Both the position numbers and the translations under genes were made by a program. A DNA stretch of 64,000 nt. It comes from Hydrogenophaga sp. IBVHS1 (lineage in GTDB: Bacteria; Pseudomonadota; Gammaproteobacteria; Burkholderiales; Burkholderiaceae_C). The DNA lies in the NCBI RefSeq assembly GCF_002127265.1, contig NZ_NFUU01000001.1, positions 1,302,001-1,366,000 on the forward strand, in the 5' to 3' direction. Shown piece by piece: positions 45,948-53,350 of the stretch. The notes below the pieces were generated by a model. That model did no database searches. It saw only the letters and a program-made list of their open reading frames with translations, and was not told the DNA's origin. Numbering within the stretch: position 1 is the stretch's first letter; every line of letters starts with the position of its first letter.

Positions 45948-46890
45948 AAGCCCTCGCAAAAGCGGCTTCGGAGTCGTAACCCACCTCCTGCGCCACCGTG
46001 GCCACTTTGGCGTGGCCTTTGCGCAGCAAGCCCGCACCCAGTTGCATGCGCCAGTTGGTCAGGTATTGCATCGGCGCCTGTCCAGTCAGTTCAACGAAGC
46101 GATCGTGCAGGGCCGAGCGCGAGAGCCCGACCTGCCGACCCAGCTCTTCCACGCTCCATGGTTCCGCCGGTCGTTCATGAAGCAGCGAAATGGCCTGGCC
46201 GACGTGCCGGTCGCGCAGGGCACCCAGCCATCCCGACGATCCCGGCGGCAGCGATTCCAGGTAGCGCCGCGCCGCATCCACGAACACGAATTCACTGGCC
46301 CGCTCCAGCACAGCGGCGCTGCCGGCGCGGCGTTCGCGCGATTCCGACACCGCCTGGTCGAGCAGCTGCATCGTCCACGCGCCCAGGGCGCCGGCGCGCA
46401 GATGCAACTGCGGGGGAAGCGCGTTGATCAGCGGGTTGAAGGGCCTCATGTCGCAGGCCACGAAGCCACACACGACCACCGAGCGGGCGTCGTCGGCAGG
46501 CCCCGGCAAGCCAGGACGCAGCACGCCTCGGTGGTAAGCCACGGGAATGGGCTTGGGATCGTTGCGCGTCTCGAAGCGCCAGCTGCTTTCATCGGCCATG
46601 GCGTGCATGCCGGGCGCACTGGAAATCACGTGGCCGTCGCCGCGGGGAAACATGATGATGTCTCCGGTGGCCAGCCGCACAGGGGCCTGCCCGTCGGATG
46701 CGGCCCAGCCTTCTCCCTTGGCCATCAGGTGGTAGGCGAGCACGTGGTCCGCGCCGGGCATGAGTGCACCGGCGAGCATGGGGGAGGGTGGTGTTTCGGC
46801 GGCCCATTCGCCGTCGAAGCTCACGTAATAAAAGATCGCGCCGCGCAGGCGAACGCTGCGCAACACGTCGGACAACGGATCGTGACTCAT
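45892..46890 (-). CDS. AraC-family regulator with cupin_6-type N-terminus, divergent from the methyltransferase operon
   Basis: A 332-residue AraC regulator, paralogous to the genes at 44393 and 22140. Cupin at about 1-180 (VLRSVRLRGAIFYYVSF, PGADHVLAYHLMAKGEGW, GDIIMFPRGDGHVISS), double HTH at about 230-328 (WSVEELGRQVGLSRSALHDRF, VATVAQEVGYDSEAAFARAFKRLVG). It is divergent from the operon starting at 47097 with 206 bases between, so it is the obvious candidate to control that operon. The small molecule bound by its cupin is unknown. Confidence 0.9.
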   Translation of the reverse strand: MSHDPLSDVLRSVRLRGAIFYYVSFDGEWAAETPPSPMLAGALMPGADHVLAYHLMAKGEGWAASDGQAPVRLATGDIIMFPRGDGHVISSAPGMHAMADESSWRFETRNDPKPIPVAYHRGVLRPGLPGPADDARSVVVCGFVACDMRPFNPLINALPPQLHLRAGALGAWTMQLLDQAVSESRERRAGSAAVLERASEFVFVDAARRYLESLPPGSSGWLGALRDRHVGQAISLLHERPAEPWSVEELGRQVGLSRSALHDRFVELTGQAPMQYLTNWRMQLGAGLLRKGHAKVATVAQEVGYDSEAAFARAFKRLVGQPPAAWRRSQTG

Positions 46891-47022
46891 GGCTTTTGGC
46901 TTTGTCCGGAGTTTCGGTCAATCCGCGCGGACGCACGGCAAGGTCCCGGCGCTCCGCGCTGCCAATGGCGGACGCACGAGCAAATATGCCGAACGCAAGG
47001 TGAAGCGTCAATGGCGTTGGTT

Positions 47023-47035
47023 TTCGAGAATTCAT
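47023..47035. promoter_or_regulatory. Shared motif TTCGAGAATTCAT, copy 2
   Basis: It lies 62 bases before the methyltransferase start in the gap divergent to an AraC gene, and matches the 44318-44330 sequence except for one base deleted between GAGAA and TTCAT. It may be an operator of the AraC paralogues. Confidence 0.35.
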
Positions 47036-47096
47036 CCATTGGCGCAGATGGCGCCGATGCACCTCTCTCACACCCAACCTCAGGAGCTTAGAAGCC

Positions 47097-47924
47097 ATGA
47101 ACACCGTCATCGACAAACCCGCCCCGGATCTCACCGCCATCAAGCAGCGTCAGCAGGCCACCTGGGCCAGTGGCGACTACTCCACCGTCGGCACCACCCT
47201 GCAGATTGTGGGCGAATCGCTGGCAGAAGCCGCCAACGTCTGCGCCGATGAGATGGTTCTGGACGTGGCGGCCGGCAACGGCAACGCGTCGCTGGCAGCC
47301 GCACGCCGCTACGCCAAGGTCACGTCTACCGATTACGTGCAAGCGCTGCTGGACAAAGGGCGCAACCGCGCACAGGCCGAGCACCTGCCCATGCAGTTCC
47401 AGCTTGCGGACGCTGAGGCACTGCCCTTTGCCAACGCCAGTTTTGACGTGGTGCTGTCCACCTTCGGCGTCATGTTCACGCCCGACCACCACCGCGCGGC
47501 CAGCGAGATGCTGCGCGTCGCGCGTCCCGGCGGCCGCATTGCTCTGGCGAACTGGACACCTGCTGGCTTCATCGGCCGTCTGTTCAAGGTGATTGGCGCG
47601 CACGTGCCGCCCCCGGCCGGCGTGCAGCCACCTGCGCTGTGGGGCACGGAGCCGCACATCGTCGAACTCTTCGGCGCACAGGCTTCGCACATTGAATGCC
47701 TGCGTCGGCACTTCAACTTCCGCTACCGGTCGGCAGCGCACTTCATCGAAGTGTTCCGGGATTTCTACGGCCCGACCCACAAGGCCTTCGCGGCACTCGA
47801 CGCCGCCGGTGCGCAATCGCTGGAGCGCGGCATCACGGCCCTGCTGGAGGAACTGAACGTGGCGGGTCCTGGTTCGATGGTGGTCCCGAGCGAATACCTC
47901 GAAATCGTGGTGACCAAGCACTGA
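47097..47924 (+). CDS. Class I SAM-dependent methyltransferase, first gene of the haloperoxidase-fold operon
   Basis: A 275-residue methyltransferase and close paralogue of the gene at 20525. SAM motif I is MVLDVAAGNGNAS (about 53-64), with VTSTDYVQALLDK for motif II and FDVVLSTFGVMFTPDHHRAASEMLRVARPGGRIALANW after it. The gene is preceded by GGAGC and reads into a DUF3455 lipoprotein (19 bases), a haloperoxidase-fold enzyme (48 bases) and a flavoprotein. With those partners it likely O-, N- or S-methylates a small aromatic or other organic compound. No direct evidence fixes the substrate. Confidence 0.87.
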   Translation: MNTVIDKPAPDLTAIKQRQQATWASGDYSTVGTTLQIVGESLAEAANVCADEMVLDVAAGNGNASLAAARRYAKVTSTDYVQALLDKGRNRAQAEHLPMQFQLADAEALPFANASFDVVLSTFGVMFTPDHHRAASEMLRVARPGGRIALANWTPAGFIGRLFKVIGAHVPPPAGVQPPALWGTEPHIVELFGAQASHIECLRRHFNFRYRSAAHFIEVFRDFYGPTHKAFAALDAAGAQSLERGITALLEELNVAGPGSMVVPSEYLEIVVTKH

Positions 47925-47943
47925 AACAGCAAGGTAGAACGAC

Positions 47944-48492
47944 ATGCAAACAAGGAACTCTCTGAGGCCGCTGACTGCCCTGCTGGCGGGCGCCTGCCTC
48001 GCCGCTCTCGCGGCTTGCGCCGGTGCACCGACACCCGATGTCATCGTGCCTGCGGCGCTGGAGCCAGGGCGCTCGGTGCGCGCGTTGACCACGGTCTCGG
48101 CCACCGGCGTACAGATCTACGAATGCCGCAGCCCGAGCGGCAGCACCGCGCCCGCCTGGGTCTTCGTGGCGCCAGAGGCTCAGTTGTTCGACGAACGTGG
48201 CCGCTCCATGGGCAGCCATGGCGCCGGCCCCTACTGGATGGGCCTGGACGGCAGCCGGGTAGTGGGCAGTGTGCGAGCCCGTGCCGACGCGCCGGCACGT
48301 GGTGCCATTCCGTGGCTGCTGATCAGCACCCACAGTGCCGGTGCACCTGGCGTGTTGAGCGCCGTCAGCTTCATTCAGCGTGTGAACACCGAAGGCGGCA
48401 TCGCGCCGGCAGAGGGCTGCAACGCTGCATCGATCGGGCGGCAGACGCGCGTGGGCTACCGCGCCGATTACCGGTTTTTTGTTCCCGCCTGA
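47944..48492 (+). CDS. DUF3455-family lipoprotein
   Basis: A 182-residue lipoprotein, lipobox LAALAAC (Cys25). The body is a DUF3455 domain: ATGVQIYECRSPSG, the acidic APEAQLFDERGRSMGSHGAGPYW and the SFIQRVNTEGGIAPAEGC phrase are found across the family. Function unknown in the literature I recall; it is secreted and has a conserved Cys pair (Cys at YEC and EGC). Located between methyltransferase and haloperoxidase-fold genes, it may bind a product or substrate in the periplasm. Confidence 0.85.
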   Translation: MQTRNSLRPLTALLAGACLAALAACAGAPTPDVIVPAALEPGRSVRALTTVSATGVQIYECRSPSGSTAPAWVFVAPEAQLFDERGRSMGSHGAGPYWMGLDGSRVVGSVRARADAPARGAIPWLLISTHSAGAPGVLSAVSFIQRVNTEGGIAPAEGCNAASIGRQTRVGYRADYRFFVPA

Positions 48493-48540
48493 TCGCTGTC
48501 CGCGGCAGGCATCCCAGATTCTCAAATTGAAAGAACCATC

Positions 48541-49755
48541 ATGAAAACAACTCCGTGGATGACAGGTTTCGCCGTGCCAATCGCTGGCGCCCTGATCACG
48601 ATCACCGCATCACCCGCGAGCGCCGATGTCATCACCGACTGGAACCAGCGATCTGCCCAGATCGTCGGCGACGCGCGCATTGGCACGCCACCTGCCGTGC
48701 GTGTGATGGCACTGGTGCAGACCGCCGTGTACGAAGCCGCGCGGGAAGCGGCCCGCGCACCTGCGGCACCATCTCACGCGGTGGACGTGGCGGTGGCAGG
48801 CGCCCACCGCGCGGCGCTCACGCAGTTGCTGCCTGCGCAACGCGCCGGCATTGAAGCCGCTGTGCAGTCCGCGCTTTCTGCCGTGCCCGACGACGCTTCA
48901 CGTGCCACGCATCTGGCGGCCGGCGAGCGCGCAGCACAGCGTGTGCTGGCCGCACGTAGCGGTGAGATGCCGAACAGCGCGGACAGCTACCGGCCCCACA
49001 CCACCGCAGGCGCCTATGTGCCCACCACCACGCTCGCCGCGCTCGCCTGGCCACAACGCAAGCCGTGGTTGCTGCAGCGTGCCGACCAGTTCCGACCAGG
49101 ACCGCCACCCGCACTCACCAGCGCACGCTGGGCAACGGACTTCAATGAAATGAAGGTGGTGGGCGCACGCGACAGCAAGCAGCGCAGCACGGAACAAACC
49201 GAAATCGGTCGCTTCTGGGATTACTCGATGCCCGCCATCTACCACGGGGTGGTGCGCTCGGTGGCGCTGCAGCCGGGCCGTGACGCGGTGGCCAACGCGC
49301 GTCTGTTTGCGCTGGTGGCCCAGTCCATGGACGACGCGCTGATCGCCGTGATGGATGCGAAGTACCAATACAACTTCTGGCGCCCCGTCACCGCCATTCG
49401 CAACGGCGACGTGGACGGTCAGGACGCCACCGAGCGCGACGCGAGCTGGACGCCCCTCATCGAGACGCCCATGCACCCGGAATACCCTTGCGCGCACTGC
49501 ATCCTGGCCAGTACCGTGGCCACGGTGCTGAAGGCTGAGGGCAGCAAGGGGCCGCTGCCGGTGCTCAGCACGACCAGCGCCACCTTGCCTGGCGTGGTGC
49601 GCCGCTGGAACACGCCCGACGAGTTCGCCAGCGAAGTGGCGCAGGCGCGCATTTACGGCGGCGTGCACTACCGCAACTCCACCGAGGTGGGCGTGGCCAT
49701 GGGCCAGCGCATCGGCCAGTGGGCCCTGCAGCGCAGCGCCGCGGCGGAACAATGA
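48541..49755 (+). CDS. Secreted PAP2/vanadium-haloperoxidase-fold enzyme
   Basis: A 404-residue exported protein with a signal peptide of about 28 residues (cleavage near SASAD). The vanadate/phosphate pocket is visible: K274 and R281-P282 in KYQYNFWRP (family KxxxxxxRP), H319 in HPEYPCAHC, and R370/H376 in ARIYGGVHYRNS; the K-to-R spacing of seven and R-to-H spacing of six equal those of fungal vanadium chloroperoxidase. The usual PSGH reads PCAH, with Ser and Gly replaced by Cys317 and Ala318, which should change halide or phosphoryl chemistry. It could be a haloperoxidase or a phosphatase; genomic context favours oxidation. Confidence 0.88.
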   Translation: MKTTPWMTGFAVPIAGALITITASPASADVITDWNQRSAQIVGDARIGTPPAVRVMALVQTAVYEAAREAARAPAAPSHAVDVAVAGAHRAALTQLLPAQRAGIEAAVQSALSAVPDDASRATHLAAGERAAQRVLAARSGEMPNSADSYRPHTTAGAYVPTTTLAALAWPQRKPWLLQRADQFRPGPPPALTSARWATDFNEMKVVGARDSKQRSTEQTEIGRFWDYSMPAIYHGVVRSVALQPGRDAVANARLFALVAQSMDDALIAVMDAKYQYNFWRPVTAIRNGDVDGQDATERDASWTPLIETPMHPEYPCAHCILASTVATVLKAEGSKGPLPVLSTTSATLPGVVRRWNTPDEFASEVAQARIYGGVHYRNSTEVGVAMGQRIGQWALQRSAAAEQ

Positions 49756-49775
49756 TCAGCAGCCAGGAGCGCACC

Positions 49776-51215
49776 ATGAGCGAAACCATCCGGGAAGTCG
49801 ACTACGTCATCGTCGGCGCAGGCGCGGTCGGCATGGCGATGGCCGACACGCTGACGGCTGAGACCTCGGCCACGGTGGCCATCGTCGACCGCCGCGCCAG
49901 GCCGGGTGGCCACTGGAACGACGCGTATCCCTTCGTTCGGCTGCATGGTCCTTCGGTCACTTACGGCGTGAACTCGCTGCCGCTGGGGCGGGGCCAGATC
50001 GACACGACAGGCCTGAATGCCGGCCTCAATGAACTGGCCAGTGGTGCGGAGATCTGCGCCTACTACGACCGCGTGATGCAGCAGCTGTTGACCAGCGGTC
50101 GCGTGAGCTGGCTGCCCATGCACGACGTCGATGAAACCGGTGTGGCCACTTCGCTCGTGAACGGTCAGCGCGTGCGACTGGTGGCGCGCCGGCGCTGGGT
50201 GGACGCCACCCAGGCTGACACCCAGGTGCCCGCGACCCACGGGCCAAAGTTTGCCGTGGCTGATGGGGTGACCTGCCTCACGCCGACCGAACTCACGCAG
50301 TGGGATCGACCCGTCGCCGGCCACGTGATCGTGGGCGGCGGCAAGACGGCCATGGACACCGCCTTGTGGTTGCTGGAGCAGGGCGTCGACGCCGATTCGA
50401 TCACCTGGATCCGCCCACGCGAAGCCTGGCTGCTCAACCGCGCCAACGTGCAGCCCACCGCTCCGTTCGCGCACCAGACGATGGCCGCGATGGTGGCGGA
50501 ATTCGAGGCCGCACGTGATGCCACTTCTCTGCCGGATCTGTTTGCCCGGCTGGAAGGCATGCAGCTGCTGCAACGCATCGACCCGTCCGTGACGCCGACG
50601 ATGTACCGATGCGCGGTGGTGAGCAACGCCGAGCTGATGCAGCTGCGCCGCATCAGGAACGTTGTGCGTCTGGGCCACGTGAAGGGCATCGAACTCGATC
50701 GCATCGTGCTGGATCAGGGCAAGGTGCCCACTTCCCCCAAGCATGTGCACATCCACTGCAGCGCCGGCGGCCTGCCACGCGGACCGGTGCAACCCGTCTT
50801 TCAGGGGCATCGCATCGTTCCGCAATACCTGCGCCGTTGCTCGCCCAGCTTCAGCGCCGCCTTCATCGCCCACCTGGAAGCCACCATCGAAGACGACGAG
50901 GTCAAGAACGCGTTGAGCGAACCCGTGCTGGTGCCAACGGTGCCCCTTGACTGGCTGCTCATGCACCTGCAGACCGCGCGCAACCAGGCCGCCTGGTCGC
51001 AACACGCGGAACTCCAGGACTGGCTGCGGCGCTCGCGGCTGGAGGCTTACACCGGCCTGTTCACGCGTTTCCACCACCACGCAGACCCGGCATGGGAAGC
51101 GCTTCAGTCCAGGCTCAGGCAGGCTCGCGTTCCCGGGCTTCAACGCATGACCACATTGCTCGCCTCAGTAAAGGAAAGTTCTCAGCAAGGCCGTGTGGTT
51201 TCGTCGACAGAATGA
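49776..51215 (+). CDS. FAD/NAD(P)-binding oxidoreductase (flavin monooxygenase-like)
   Basis: A 479-residue cytoplasmic flavoprotein. Two Rossmann motifs: FAD-binding VIVGAGAVGMAMADTL at the start with DRRARPGGHWNDAYPFVRLH next to it, and NADPH-binding GHVIVGGGKTAMDTALWLLE near 180-200. The spacing and the GGHW phrase resemble the class B/N-hydroxylating monooxygenase and thioredoxin-reductase-like group, but the FMO FxGxxxHxxxY string is not evident. I choose ATG 49776 because CAGGAG lies before it; the earlier ATG at 49752 overlaps the preceding stop. It may oxidise the same compound that the methyltransferase and haloperoxidase-fold enzymes act on. Confidence 0.8.
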   Translation: MSETIREVDYVIVGAGAVGMAMADTLTAETSATVAIVDRRARPGGHWNDAYPFVRLHGPSVTYGVNSLPLGRGQIDTTGLNAGLNELASGAEICAYYDRVMQQLLTSGRVSWLPMHDVDETGVATSLVNGQRVRLVARRRWVDATQADTQVPATHGPKFAVADGVTCLTPTELTQWDRPVAGHVIVGGGKTAMDTALWLLEQGVDADSITWIRPREAWLLNRANVQPTAPFAHQTMAAMVAEFEAARDATSLPDLFARLEGMQLLQRIDPSVTPTMYRCAVVSNAELMQLRRIRNVVRLGHVKGIELDRIVLDQGKVPTSPKHVHIHCSAGGLPRGPVQPVFQGHRIVPQYLRRCSPSFSAAFIAHLEATIEDDEVKNALSEPVLVPTVPLDWLLMHLQTARNQAAWSQHAELQDWLRRSRLEAYTGLFTRFHHHADPAWEALQSRLRQARVPGLQRMTTLLASVKESSQQGRVVSSTE

Positions 51216-51297
51216 GTGTCTCGCGCTTGCCAGAACGCGTTGCGCACCCGTCACTGCACTTTTCGGCTGGAGGATCGGCAGTCGCTGGACGAACAAC

Positions 51298-51335
51298 TGC
51301 CCGACGCACCACGATCGAAGGATGAGTATTCGGGT
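51298..51335. repeat. 38-bp direct repeat, copy 1
   Basis: The element starts TGCCCGACGCACC and ends TGAGTATTCGGGT. It matches the copy at 52528-52565 in 36 of 38 positions. It lies in the gap between the flavoprotein and DUF2846 genes. Confidence 0.9.
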
Positions 51336-51369
51336 GGAGATGCACCTGGACGTGCGCCTGCAAGGGCTC

Positions 51370-51867
51370 TCAGGGTGAATTGCTGACGTAGCGGTACTCA
51401 CCTACAACATTGTTTAACCCACTGATTGGCAAATTGCGTATCCGCGTGTACCCGCCCTTGCCATCCCACCTCACACCGGGTTGGGCCGCTTCTCGGGTAC
51501 CGAACCAGGAAAACTCGCGCCCGAACTTGCTGTCGTACTCCACCAGATACTTTTGTCCAGGCACGAACTCCATCTCCAGTTCCGGGCGCATGTTGGGAAA
51601 AGATGGATAGCCGACCCCAATCACGCGCTTGCCAGGCTGCACCAGGATCCAGGTGAACGTGCCGGGTGCAAGGTAACCCACGCCATTGCCGTCAATCTGG
51701 ATATCCACGTTGGCCTTTGTCGGCATCGTATGTCCACGAAAAACATACAAGACGGCGGCAGATGTGTGCGCGGGAGCGGTGTAGGTGGCCGTTGGAAGTG
51801 GGGCTGTGGATGTGCAGCCGGCCAGCAGGAGCGACGTCAGGGCGACGCAAGCGATGGTTTTAGACAT
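51370..51867 (-). CDS. DUF2846-like lipoprotein
   Basis: A 165-residue lipoprotein, lipobox LLLAGC (Cys18). The rest is a beta-rich domain: AAVLYVFRGHTMPTKANVDIQIDG, GYLAPGTFTWILVQPGKRVIGV and YLVEYDSKFGREFSWFG fit the DUF2846 family of predicted periplasmic lipoproteins. Function not known. Minus-strand neighbour of the glycolipid-binding-like gene, with 91 bases between. It is bracketed by the two 38-bp direct repeats, together with that gene. Confidence 0.8.
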   Translation of the reverse strand: MSKTIACVALTSLLLAGCTSTAPLPTATYTAPAHTSAAVLYVFRGHTMPTKANVDIQIDGNGVGYLAPGTFTWILVQPGKRVIGVGYPSFPNMRPELEMEFVPGQKYLVEYDSKFGREFSWFGTREAAQPGVRWDGKGGYTRIRNLPISGLNNVVGEYRYVSNSP

Positions 51868-51958
51868 GTCTTTTCGGAAGGTTTGAGAAAAGGTGCAGTG
51901 CGCATCCTAGCTTTTCAGAGTGGCCGCGCAAATCTGAACACCTGGTGCTCCTTGCACC

Positions 51959-52507
51959 CTAGACCCGCTCGAACAGGCCTTCGTAGGCCGTCACCAGTCC
52001 GTCTGCATCCACGGTGAGGTCGGCCGTAAAGCCGCTGAAGAGCCCAAGGTCGATGAAGCGCAGGCGACCAGGACCCTGTCGCTCATAGCGCTGCCGCGAT
52101 CGTGTGACGGTGAGTGTTTCGCCGTCGATGAAGGCGGTGTCCAGCGTGAGGCTTTCGCCCGCAGCGTGCGGCACGCGGCGGATCGGGAACGTGTTGCAGA
52201 ACGGGGTGACCGACAGATCAGGCTCTTCAGCGCCGTCCAGGTCCGGCCGCGTCACGCCATTGACTTCCCATGCCGTGGCTCCCACACGGGCCAGTCGCAG
52301 CGCTTCGTGGCCCTCCGCATCCCATCGCTCGATCTCCACCGATTGCGCACGCCAGTCGGGCGTGAGCACCCATCGGTGGTCCAGGCGAAGGCCGCTACCT
52401 TCGACGCTGATCACGGTGGACATCGCGGTGATGCAATCCGGCTTCACGGCCAGAGTCATTCGTTCCAGGCCGTGGAGATCAGTGCGTCGCCAGAACAGGA
52501 CAGACAT
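51959..52507 (-). CDS. Putative glycolipid-binding protein (DUF1089 family)
   Basis: A 182-residue protein. The phrases FWRRTDLHGLERMTLAV, SGLRLDHRWVLTPDWRAQSVEIERWD, GVTRPDLDGAEEPDLSVTPFCNTFPIRR and RFIDLGLFSGFTADLTVDADGLVTAYEGLFERV match the family of putative glycolipid-binding proteins (PF06475). No signal peptide, so it is cytoplasmic. Its ATG lies one base from the stop of the DUF5701 gene, so it probably is the second gene of a TetR-controlled operon. Binding partner unknown. Confidence 0.85.
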   Translation of the reverse strand: MSVLFWRRTDLHGLERMTLAVKPDCITAMSTVISVEGSGLRLDHRWVLTPDWRAQSVEIERWDAEGHEALRLARVGATAWEVNGVTRPDLDGAEEPDLSVTPFCNTFPIRRVPHAAGESLTLDTAFIDGETLTVTRSRQRYERQGPGRLRFIDLGLFSGFTADLTVDADGLVTAYEGLFERV

Positions 52508-53287
52508 CTATTTTCCTTTCATGCACGTGCCCGACGCACCGCGATCGAAGGTTGAGTATTCGGGTCGCGATGGCGCTTGATCGCATGGCTTGGCGTCTCG
52601 ATCTGCTTCCACTCGGCCGAAGTCGATGGCGGGGCTGCGGCCAAGGCATGAAGCGAACCCGAGCCACGTATGCGGGTTGCCTTCCCAGCACCAGCCCAGC
52701 CGGGGAGCGCGGTTGCTCAGCCACCAGGCTGGAACGCGTCGGTCACCGCAGCGCGATCCCAGCATCATGAAGCAGTGGTTCGGCTTCAAGAAGAGAGGCC
52801 ACTGCAGGAGTACGCTGGTGCCTTCCTCCACCGTGATCGGCGAACGTCCTTGTGCGGCGATGCGCGGCGATGCCTCCGTCGGCACGGCGTTCAGGGTTGC
52901 GTTCCCCCGGTCGAGGCCCAAAAGCAGATAGGCTTCCCCGGCCGGTAGATCCAGGCTCTCCGTGGGTCGGAAGTCCTCGGGCTTTCTCGGAAAGAGGCGC
53001 TCCATGGCTGGCTTTCCTGCGCGGTGCACTCTGGACCACATGTCGCCGATGGGGAGCCGCGGCGTATTGATGACGATGACCGCATCTGCAGTTCCGGCCT
53101 CCATGTCCGGTTCGCCTGCTTCACCCTGCACATGCACCCCCAGCGGTAGCAATGACTGGCGGAACGCTTCGGGCGATAGTCCGATCGCAGAATGAATACC
53201 AAGATCGATGAGTCGGTCGATCTGCGAGACGAGCCCGCTCACTGCGCCCATGCGCCGGGTCTGGCCATGCGATTGCTTGTGTTCCAC
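52508..53287 (-). CDS. DUF5701-family protein with extended C-terminus
   Basis: A 259-residue cytoplasmic protein. GTG 53287 is chosen as start because AAGGGAA precedes it. The core (about 13-225) is strongly like DUF5701 proteins of actinobacteria and proteobacteria: LLPLGVHVQGEAGEPDM, VHRAGKPAMERLFPRKPEDF, LPAGEAYLLLGLDRGNATLNA, SPITVEEGTSVLLQWP and WLSNRAPRLGWCWEGNPHTWLG. The last about 35 residues are unlike the family and read through the 38-bp direct repeat. It heads a minus-strand operon divergent from a TetR-family gene, with the operator between. Confidence 0.86.
   Translation of the reverse strand: MEHKQSHGQTRRMGAVSGLVSQIDRLIDLGIHSAIGLSPEAFRQSLLPLGVHVQGEAGEPDMEAGTADAVIVINTPRLPIGDMWSRVHRAGKPAMERLFPRKPEDFRPTESLDLPAGEAYLLLGLDRGNATLNAVPTEASPRIAAQGRSPITVEEGTSVLLQWPLFLKPNHCFMMLGSRCGDRRVPAWWLSNRAPRLGWCWEGNPHTWLGFASCLGRSPAIDFGRVEADRDAKPCDQAPSRPEYSTFDRGASGTCMKGK
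52528..52565. repeat. 38-bp direct repeat, copy 2
   Basis: The element has the same ends as copy 1 with an inner CGATCGAAGG core. It lies inside the last codons of the DUF5701 gene. Direct orientation and the two genes between suggest duplication or recombination. Confidence 0.9.
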
Positions 53288-53304
53288 AGGGTGTTCCCTT
53301 AAAA

Positions 53305-53347
53305 AGTGTACGGTGTAAGCATAAACATTAAAAGCGTACACTGTCAA
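53305..53347 (-). promoter_or_regulatory. Promoter and TetR-type operator of the DUF5701 operon
   Basis: On the minus strand a perfect TTGACA (53342-53347) is followed after 18 bases by TATGCT (53318-53323). AGTGTACG (53305-53312) and CGTACACT (53335-53342) are inverted arms that overlap the start region and the -35 box. The divergent TetR protein likely binds here and represses both genes. Confidence 0.68.
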
Positions 53348-53350
53348 CAA

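Noticed and set aside
49752..49775. Earlier start of the flavoprotein at the ATG overlapping the haloperoxidase stop
   Set aside because: It lacks the ribosome site that stands before ATG 49776; still possible through translational coupling.
51298..52565. The 38-bp repeats as integron attC recombination sites
   Set aside because: Read on the minus strand, copy 2 contains ACTCAAC, which fits the RYYYAAC end of attC, but there is no matching GTTRRRY at the other end, copy 1 does not fit, and no integron integrase is seen.
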